From Frankiaceae bacterium (GTDB lineage: Bacteria > Actinomycetota > Actinomycetes > JAVEEJ01), in assembly GCA_030840515.1 (NCBI GenBank), contig JAVEEJ010000299.1, forward strand, positions 1-11,254: DNA of 11,254 bases. Direction: 5' to 3'. How positions within the stretch are numbered: the stretch's first letter is position 1; each line of letters opens with the position of its first letter. The position numbers were made by a program, and so were the translations under genes. Below are positions 5,981 through 11,254 of the stretch, piece after piece. The notes below the pieces were generated by a model that did no database searches, was not told where the DNA came from, and saw nothing but the letters and a program-made list of their open reading frames with translations.

Positions 5981-6532
5981 GTGAAGCACCGAACGGGGAC
6001 CAGTCATGGGGCGAGTAGCCCCCTGCTCTGGCACACCGTGAGCTTCTACGACGACGCGTCCGCCCACGTCCGCTCCCTCCAGGACCTGGTCAGGACCGGC
6101 CTCGACGCGGGGCACGCGGTGATCATCATCGCGACGCCGCCGCACCGCGACGGCATCGAGCTGGGGCTAGGGCCGCGCTACGCCCAGGCCGCGGCTGATG
6201 GCGCACTCGTGATGCTCGACGCCGAGGCGACGCTCGCCAGCTTCACCGTCGGAGGCCGGGTCAACCGCCGGCTCTTCCGCGAGCGGGTCGGCTCGCTGAT
6301 CCAGGACTGCCTGCAGCGGTTCCCCGCCGTGGACGCGTACGGCGAGATGGTCGCCCTCCTCTGGGACCGCGACGAGGTCGAGGCCGCGCTGGAGCTCGAG
6401 ACCATGTGGAACGGGCTGCACCGCTCACTGCCGTTCAAGCTGCACTGCGCCTACCCCGTGCCGGACGCCTCGCTGCACCCGTTGCTCAGTCCCCACGCCC
6501 CGGCGTGCTCGCTGCACAACGCGGTGATCTGA
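5981..6532 (+). CDS. Stand-alone MEDS-domain sensory protein
   Basis: A 183-residue protein whose residues about 17-165 match the MEDS (DcmR-type sensory) domain. It has HTVSFYDD at the start, DAGHAVIIIATPPHRDGIE (45-63), then VMLDAEATLASF, and the diagnostic AYGEMVALLWDRDEVEAALELE run, ending with KLHCAYPVP. In known proteins MEDS is an input domain, found alone or fused to PAS, kinase or DNA-binding domains; DcmR regulates dichloromethane use. Here no output domain is fused, so it must act on a partner. A HATPase-type regulator and two GAF-ANTAR proteins lie about 4 kb upstream, and MEDS proteins are often found among such regulators. The GTG start is a reasonable choice but less certain than the domain. 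The C-terminal 20 residues, with His and Cys, are not explained. Confidence 0.82.
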   Translation: MKHRTGTSHGASSPLLWHTVSFYDDASAHVRSLQDLVRTGLDAGHAVIIIATPPHRDGIELGLGPRYAQAAADGALVMLDAEATLASFTVGGRVNRRLFRERVGSLIQDCLQRFPAVDAYGEMVALLWDRDEVEAALELETMWNGLHRSLPFKLHCAYPVPDASLHPLLSPHAPACSLHNAVI

Positions 6533-6548
6533 ACCCCACTGTCCGGTC

Positions 6549-6580
6549 GGCTCACAGGGCTCACAGGGCTCACAGAGCCG
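6549..6580 (+). repeat. Three tandem 9-bp repeats bracketed by inverted hexamers
   Basis: GGCTCACAG is repeated three times without gaps (6549-6575). The block is bracketed by CGGCTC (6548-6553) and GAGCCG (6575-6580), so the transcript could fold into a hairpin. It begins 16 bases after the MEDS stop. It may act as a 3' end structure or a slippage-prone repeat; no U-tract follows. Confidence 0.7.
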
Positions 6581-6656
6581 CGAGCACCGACACCGCATAG
6601 CCGATGTCGACCCGTCGAGGCGAATGGCCGGCGCTCTGCCCTGGCCCGAAGTGATC

Positions 6657-6697
6657 TTGATGCATCTGGGGACTCGTTGAGCGCGGCCATGCATCAA
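6657..6697. promoter_or_regulatory. Perfect 9-bp inverted repeat, possible operator
   Basis: TTGATGCAT (6657-6665) and ATGCATCAA (6689-6697) are perfect reverse complements separated by 23 bp, with centres 32 bp (about three helical turns) apart. The arms are AT-richer than their surroundings. It lies about 90-130 bp upstream of the predicted start of the FnIII-like gene, in the 264-bp intergenic region that otherwise holds only the 9-bp triple repeat and a -10 box. A dimeric regulator site is a reasonable inference; no specific regulator is recognised. Confidence 0.45.
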
Positions 6698-6783
6698 CAT
6701 CGACGACTCGGCAGGTGTTGAGGTGCGCATCGAGGAGCCAGCCCGCACCTGCAGTTCCCGGGATTCCGACACTCAGAGGTCGC

Positions 6784-6789
6784 TACTGT
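6784..6789 (+). promoter_or_regulatory. -10 box (TACTGT) of a leaderless promoter
   Basis: TACTGT, then exactly 7 bases, then ATG 6797, with no Shine-Dalgarno sequence. The spacing equals that at dnaX, the ABC ATPase gene and ask. No -35 is recognised. Confidence 0.55.
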
Positions 6790-6796
6790 TCTTGGG

Positions 6797-7567
6797 ATGA
6801 GGGGGCGATGGCTGGTCGCGGGAGCCAGCGTGGCGTTGGTGGTGTCGGGTACGGCGACCTTCATCACCCTGCACGGCGGTCACAAGGAACCGGTGGCCTC
6901 GCTCACGGTGGTCGACGAGCCGGGCACCACGCCAACTCCGGACGTCAACCTGACGCAGCTGGCGTCGCCGAGCGCGGAGGCTACGGCTGCTCCTTCCACG
7001 ACAGCTGACTCGAGGAATAGTCCAGACCCAGCGGACGCGAGCGGAGCGCTGCCCGCCCGCTGTCGGGGTCCGCTACCGCCGGGCCACCCAGCGGATCCGT
7101 CCTGCGACGCCCTGCATCCGCACTCGGGTCTGCCACACCCCTGCATCGGTATCCGCTACTCGTGCGGTTGGCCCGACGCCCACGGCGCGGTCCCCGGCGG
7201 TCAGACGAGCATGAACGTCGACGTGCGCGGGACCACGTTGCATGTCACCTGGACGTCCGAAGACCTCGCAGGTGGCAGATCCCAGGGGCCGGTCCACGAG
7301 TTCGTCATCCGACTGGCTCGGCCCAACACCGAGGACGTCCTGGTCACTCGTCGCCTCCCGATCGACGTGTTCTCGACGGACTTCACCGGTCTGGCACCGG
7401 GCACGTACGAGGTGATCTGCTACGAGCTCAACGACTCGGGGCTCGGGGCAGGGTTCGCCGACACCTACACGATCGCGGCACCTCCGACGCACCCGCCGTT
7501 GCCTAGCCCGACGCCGAAACCCACCCCCACCGCCTCAGCCGCGCCTTCCGCGACGCCCACGCCGTAG
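6797..7567 (+). CDS. Secreted or membrane-anchored fibronectin-III-like protein
   Basis: A 256-residue exported protein that I do not recognise as a named family. Residues 5-25 are a hydrophobic signal or anchor segment (WLVAGASVALVVSGTATFITL region) after a basic start. Residues about 40-82 are rich in Thr, Ser, Pro and Ala. Residues 89-123 carry four cysteines (89, 103, 116, 123) and His/Pro-rich sequence, probably disulphide-bonded. Residues about 138-227 look like a fibronectin type III fold (LHVTWTSEDL, HEFVIRLARP, then FTGLAPGTYEVICYELNDSG). The tail from 229 is a Pro/Thr/Ser run (PTPKPTPTAS). There is no LPXTG motif, so attachment would be through the N-terminal segment if at all. It converges on two surface lipoproteins and an exporter on the other strand. 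Function is unknown; adhesion or wall binding is a guess from FnIII use in secreted actinobacterial proteins. Confidence 0.75.
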   Translation: MRGRWLVAGASVALVVSGTATFITLHGGHKEPVASLTVVDEPGTTPTPDVNLTQLASPSAEATAAPSTTADSRNSPDPADASGALPARCRGPLPPGHPADPSCDALHPHSGLPHPCIGIRYSCGWPDAHGAVPGGQTSMNVDVRGTTLHVTWTSEDLAGGRSQGPVHEFVIRLARPNTEDVLVTRRLPIDVFSTDFTGLAPGTYEVICYELNDSGLGAGFADTYTIAAPPTHPPLPSPTPKPTPTASAAPSATPTP

Positions 7568-7577
7568 GTCGAAAGAC

Positions 7578-7592
7578 GGCGAGAGCGTCGCC
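7578..7592. terminator. Weak hairpin between convergent genes
   Basis: GGCGA (7578-7582) pairs with TCGCC (7588-7592) around a 5-base loop, in the 28-bp gap between the convergent FnIII-like and PKD lipoprotein genes. It is symmetrical in function but has no U-tract, so at best it is a bidirectional pause or terminator element. Confidence 0.3.
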
Positions 7593-7595
7593 AGA

Positions 7596-8051
7596 TCAAG
7601 CCACGGTGGCTAGCGCGAGCGCCGTCTGCTCCTCGGGGGCGGGCAGGGTGCATCCGCTGCCGGTGACGACGTCGATCTCAGTTGCGTAGGAACCGGCGTC
7701 CTTGTAGGTGTGCTTCACCGAGACCGTCCAGCTGACCGGTGTGCTCGCCTTGCGGGAGCTGTCGCCACACGCCGGCTGGACGGCGTCGCCTTCGCCCTTC
7801 GCGCTTTGGCCGTCTCCGAAGTCGATCGTGTACGTCGGCCTGGTCCCGTCGTCATCGTCGACCTGCACGGTGAACGTAACCACGCGACCGACCGCGTGCG
7901 GCGTCAACGAGACCCTCAAACCGGCGTTGAGCGCTCCGGTCGGGATGGCCTGCGGACTGGACGTCCTCTCATCGGCCGAGCCGCTGCCGCCACATCCGCA
8001 GAGCACGAGTGCGGCCAGCCAGCCGATCCGGATCCCCACCCTGGGTCGCAT
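7596..8051 (-). CDS. PKD-domain lipoprotein
   Basis: A 151-residue predicted lipoprotein. A basic N-terminus (RPRVGIRIG) and hydrophobic stretch lead to the lipobox LCGC with the lipid cysteine at 20, followed by a short Gly/Ser linker. Residues about 46-148 form a PKD (Ig-like) domain: VTFTVQVDDDD, the hallmark YTIDFGDG (74-81) and VKHTYKDAGSY (112-122). Cys95 and Cys134 could form a disulphide. PKD domains mediate binding at the cell surface. ATG 8051 has no Shine-Dalgarno sequence; CAGAGT lies 6 bases upstream, so a leaderless start is possible, but the gene is only 36 bases after the next lipoprotein gene and may be co-transcribed. Its partner or ligand is unknown. Confidence 0.8.
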   Translation of the reverse strand: MRPRVGIRIGWLAALVLCGCGGSGSADERTSSPQAIPTGALNAGLRVSLTPHAVGRVVTFTVQVDDDDGTRPTYTIDFGDGQSAKGEGDAVQPACGDSSRKASTPVSWTVSVKHTYKDAGSYATEIDVVTGSGCTLPAPEEQTALALATVA

Positions 8052-8057
8052 GCGCGA

Positions 8058-8063
8058 ACTCTG
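8058..8063 (-). promoter_or_regulatory. Possible -10 box (CAGAGT) for the PKD lipoprotein
   Basis: Minus-strand CAGAGT preceded by TGC, 6 bases before ATG 8051. It has the same TGC-CAGNNT form as the weak box before pxpC. It lacks a T at position 1, so the call is weak. Confidence 0.25.
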
Positions 8064-8087
8064 GCAGGTCCAGCGTCGCTTCGGCGC

Positions 8088-8777
8088 TCAGGGCAGGCGG
8101 ATCGGCTTCACGGGTGGCACGAAGTTCGTGGCGCGCGGCGCGGGACCGCGACTCGAGAGCACCACCTGGCCGCTCGGGTAAATGACGCGCGTCACGACAC
8201 CGTCAGGGGCGATGCAGTAGGTGCCGGTCGCGACGACAAGCGGCGCCTTCGTAGGGGCCACGCGGAAACAGGCGCCGTCCTGCGGTGACTCCGCGACTGC
8301 GGCGCTCACGCGAACGGCCGTCGATGGCTTGGACAACACCACGAGGTAGTCGGAGAACACGTGCTGCAGACCAGCGTCGAAGAGCGGCGGCACCGGCTTG
8401 TTGCCCAGGGCCACCAGGAGGCAGGTCATCGGCGTGGGCGCGATGGTGCAGGAGACCGAGCCGCTCGGAGTGCGGATGAGCACTGCCTTGCGACGGTTCC
8501 CCGGCTTACCAGTGGTCAGCTCGAAGCGGAAGCCGTTGCGGGTGCGGAAGATGCGCGCGGTGCCCGGACTGCTCCCGGTGACGACGTAGGTGGCCGAGTA
8601 CGACGCTGCTGCACCGAGCGAGGCCAGCTGGCCGAGTGCGGTCGCGGCGGGTACCGGTGGGGCCGTCTCGCTGGGTGTCGGCGTGGGTGTCTGGACCGCC
8701 CTGGGCTTGGAGTCGGCACAGCCTGCCGCGAGCAGCGTGAGGCTCACTGAGGCGGCGAGGAGGAATGGGGAGCGCAC
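8088..8777 (-). CDS. LolA/LprG-like lipoprotein of unknown function
   Basis: A 229-residue predicted lipoprotein. Residues 1-20 are a lipoprotein signal (LLAASVSLTLLAAGC) with the lipid cysteine at 20. Residues 27-45 are a Pro/Thr linker (VQTPTPTPSETAPPVP). The body starts with LASLGAAASYSATYVVTGSS and continues with ARIFRTRNGFRFELTTG and AVLIRTPSGSVSCTIAP, a beta-strand pattern reminiscent of LolA/LppX/LprG-type lipid-binding folds; this is a loose resemblance, not a firm family call. Cys110/Cys119 and Cys170/Cys188 could form two disulphides. The start is GTG 8777, with CAGGAT 6 bases upstream and no properly spaced Shine-Dalgarno sequence. It follows the ABC permease by 45 bases and precedes the PKD lipoprotein by 36, so all may be one transcription direction or unit. 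A role with the exporter is an inference from position. Confidence 0.75.
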   Translation of the reverse strand: MRSPFLLAASVSLTLLAAGCADSKPRAVQTPTPTPSETAPPVPAATALGQLASLGAAASYSATYVVTGSSPGTARIFRTRNGFRFELTTGKPGNRRKAVLIRTPSGSVSCTIAPTPMTCLLVALGNKPVPPLFDAGLQHVFSDYLVVLSKPSTAVRVSAAVAESPQDGACFRVAPTKAPLVVATGTYCIAPDGVVTRVIYPSGQVVLSSRGPAPRATNFVPPVKPIRLP

Positions 8778-8783
8778 CCCCTG

Positions 8784-8789
8784 ATCCTG
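8784..8789 (-). promoter_or_regulatory. Possible -10 box (CAGGAT) for the LolA/LprG-like lipoprotein
   Basis: Minus-strand CAGGAT, 6 bases before GTG 8777, just after a palindrome that may end the ABC transcript. A leaderless start is possible. The first base departs from TANNNT. Confidence 0.3.
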
Positions 8790-8807
8790 TCACGCAGACC
8801 GGTGGCT

Positions 8808-8822
8808 GCCGCTGCCAGCGGC
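8808..8822 (-). terminator. 15-bp palindrome directly after the ABC permease stop
   Basis: GCCGCTG (8808-8814) and CAGCGGC (8816-8822) form a perfect palindrome around one base, abutting the permease stop codon at 8823-8825. As RNA the minus-strand transcript would fold into a strong GC stem with a small loop. No U-tract follows, as is common in high-GC actinobacteria. It probably ends or attenuates the exporter transcript before the lipoprotein genes. Confidence 0.45.
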
Positions 8823-9829
8823 TCAGGCGATGCGGGCGCCTCTGGCCAGCTTGCGAGTCGGCGTGCGCAGCCGTCGAGTGGTCAACCACAAGCCGCCCGC
8901 CCCTAGGAGCACGTCGAAGCCCAGGCCCCACGGCCAGACGGCGCCCGGGTTGCGCGTGCTGGAGAGCGAGCCGTAGGTGAAAGAGCTGGTCGGGCCCCGG
9001 CGCTGGTCACGAACCCACCTGGCCATGGATCCCAGCGGGTCTGTGGAGCTACCGCGCTTCTGCTTCGCCGTCTGAGGTGCTGAGTCGGCGAGGATCAGGA
9101 ACGGGTTGGGGGCGAGCAGCCACCAGGTCCGGTCGGTGCGCACGACAGACTCCGTGTAGGTGCCGCTGCATCCGCCAGGGGAGAAACCGGGGTCGATGGA
9201 GCAGTTGGGATCCACTGGTGTGTGGACAACCCGCGTCTCCTGGGTGGCGGCACTGACGAGCCCGAAGACGACCAAGGTGCCGATGGACAGGGCGAAGACC
9301 GCGAGGTAAGAGAGCAGCCCGGAGGTCGTCGTGCGCCGTAGCAGGGCCGAGAGGGCGAGCGCGATGGCGCAGATCACGCCGAGCAGCAAGACCATGACGC
9401 CCATCGTGACGAGCAGTCGGGTGAGCTGTACGCCGCCGGCTGCGACGCACCAGAGCACGTCGGGCAGGGTGAGCGCGAGGAAGACCACTGACGTTCCCCA
9501 TGCGGCGACCAGCTTGCCGGTCGCGATGTCCCCGGCGCCCAGCGCGGTGACCTGCAGGGCCGCGAGTACGCCGCGCTCTCGGTCGCCGTTGACCGACTGC
9601 GCGGCAAGCGCGGGTGCGACGAGTGCAGCAAGGGCGAGTACGAAGAGCATCAGCCCGCCGTACATGACCGCGCCGTCGTCAGTGCGTGTCGTGTGCTGCA
9701 ACCCGGCGTAGAGCAGCCCGGTGAAACCGGTGACCACCAGCAGCCAGGCTCCCAGCAGCCAGCGCCAACGACCGGTGCGGATGCGCAGCCGGAACTCCTG
9801 CCGCGCGACGACGCCGATGCCGGCGAGAC

Positions 9830-9833
<4 letters not shown>
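8823..9833 (-). CDS. ABC-2 type transporter permease
   Basis: A 336-residue membrane protein with six predicted spans at about 26-44, 60-79, 107-130, 138-165, 172-196 and 303-319. The pattern VNGDRERGVLAALQVTALGAGDIATGKLVAAW (around 81-112) after span 2 is the coupling region typical of ABC-2 exporter permeases. Between spans 5 and 6 lies a long outside loop (about 197-300) with Cys211 and Cys222 and the WWLLAPNPFLIL stretch. The start is ATG 9833: it overlaps the ATPase stop as ATGA and is preceded by GGAGGGG 5 bases upstream. The frame is open further upstream, but that would intrude into the ATPase gene. With the ATPase it should form an inner-membrane exporter; the substrate is unknown. 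Confidence 0.9.
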
Positions 9834-10777
<944 letters not shown>

Positions 10778-10784
10778 GCGCGCG

Positions 10785-10790
10785 AGCCTA
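10785..10790 (-). promoter_or_regulatory. -10 box (TAGGCT) of the leaderless ABC exporter promoter
   Basis: Minus-strand TAGGCT, then 7 bases, then ATG 10777. It diverges from the ask box with 18 bp between the two hexamers. It occupies the place where a -35 element for ask would lie. Confidence 0.65.
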
Positions 10791-10808
10791 GGGGCACAGG
10801 ACGCTCGG

Positions 10809-10814
10809 TAGGCT
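10809..10814 (+). promoter_or_regulatory. -10 box (TAGGCT) of the leaderless ask promoter
   Basis: TAGGCT, then 7 bases, then GTG 10822, with no Shine-Dalgarno sequence. Same hexamer and spacing as at dnaX and the ABC ATPase gene. No independent -35 is visible. Confidence 0.65.
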
Positions 10815-10821
10815 GACCTTT

Positions 10822-11254
10822 GTGGGCCTGGTGGTGCAGAAGTACGGCGGCAGCTCCGTTGCGGATGCGGCCTCCATCAAGCGCGTCGCCCAGCGCATCG
10901 TCGACACGCGCAAGGCTGGGCACGACGTCGTCGTCGTCGTCAGTGCCATGGGCGACACAACGGACGAGCTGCTCGACCTCGCCCAGCAGGTCTCGCCGCT
11001 GCCGCCGGGACGCGAGCTGGACATGCTCCTCACGGCGGGAGAGCGCATCTCGATGGCCTTGCTCGCGATGGCCATCCAGAACCTCGGGGCCTCGGCGCGC
11101 TCGTTCACCGGCTCGCAGGCCGGTGTCATCACCGACTCGGCCCACGGCAGGGCGCGCATCATCGACGTCACTCCCGGCCGGATCACGGAGGCCATCGGCA
11201 AGGGCCACATCGCGATCGTCGCCGGCTTCCAGGGCGTCAGCCAGGACACGAAAG
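10822..11254 (+). CDS. ask: Aspartate kinase (5' part, runs off window)
   Basis: The first 144 codons of aspartokinase, which phosphorylates aspartate in the first step toward lysine, threonine, methionine and diaminopimelate for the cell wall. Visible motifs are VQKYGGSS near the N-terminus (nucleotide binding), VVVVVSAMGDTTDELLDLA, LDMLLTAGERISMALLAMA and SFTGSQAGVIT, then IDVTPGRI and VAGFQGVSQDTK. The order and sequence match the actinobacterial lysC/ask type. GTG 10822 is chosen over in-frame GTGs at 10831 and 10834 because it fits the family N-terminus and sits 7 bases after TAGGCT. The ACT regulatory domains, and the internal start for the small subunit known in relatives, lie beyond the window. 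Confidence 0.97.
   Translation, partial: MGLVVQKYGGSSVADAASIKRVAQRIVDTRKAGHDVVVVVSAMGDTTDELLDLAQQVSPLPPGRELDMLLTAGERISMALLAMAIQNLGASARSFTGSQAGVITDSAHGRARIIDVTPGRITEAIGKGHIAIVAGFQGVSQDTK

Noticed and set aside
6549..6575. CRISPR-like repeat
   Set aside because: Only three 9-bp units without spacers, and no cas genes.
6425..6772. Minus-strand frame with a CEPCEPCEP run
   Set aside because: The run comes from the 9-bp tandem repeat. The frame overlaps the MEDS 3' end and has no family resemblance.

Overview
The window reads as the chromosome of a high-GC Gram-positive actinobacterium. Third codon positions are strongly G/C, GTG starts are common, and the gene order (small SRP RNA, dnaX, ybaB, recR, then aspartokinase nearby) is typical of that phylum. 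The aspartokinase N-terminus (GLVVQKYGGSSVADA) closely resembles the mycobacterial/Frankia type as I remember it. I cannot name a genus. Nothing looks like a phage, insertion sequence or CRISPR array.

Left part (1-1865) is a signalling block. It holds the 5' end of a minus-strand HATPase-type anti-sigma/serine kinase and, divergent from it, two tandem GAF-ANTAR proteins that overlap by one base. ANTAR proteins bind RNA hairpins and act as antiterminators, so this block probably senses a signal and reprograms transcription. Next comes a lone pxpC (5-oxoprolinase subunit C / KipA family, 1913-2704), without pxpB or pxpA in view.

The centre (2708-5917) is housekeeping. It contains tRNA-Ser(GGA) on the minus strand, the divergent small SRP RNA, then dnaX (clamp-loader tau subunit), ybaB/ebfC and recR. 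After recR lies a stand-alone MEDS-domain sensor (5981-6532), which may belong functionally with the signalling genes on the left.

The right part (6533-10777) is an accessory, cell-surface block. A 264-bp intergenic region carries a 9-bp triple repeat and a separate 9-bp inverted repeat. It is followed by a secreted or anchored fibronectin-III-like protein (+). On the minus strand lie a PKD-domain lipoprotein, a LolA/LprG-like lipoprotein, and a two-gene ABC-2 exporter (permease and ATPase with ATGA overlap). The window ends inside aspartokinase (+), divergent from the ATPase gene.

A recurring theme is promoter layout. At dnaX, the FnIII-like gene, the ABC ATPase gene and ask, a TANNNT box lies exactly 7 bases before the start codon and there is no Shine-Dalgarno sequence, so these transcripts are probably leaderless. 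The same box lies 7 bases before the mature 5' end of tRNA-Ser and 8 before the SRP RNA. In both divergent pairs (tRNA-Ser/SRP RNA and ABC/ask) the -10 box of one promoter occupies the -35 position of the other. I did not find a clear new multi-gene system. The best candidates for novelty are this promoter layout, the surface-protein/exporter block, and the pairing of GAF-ANTAR, HATPase and MEDS sensors around core genes.
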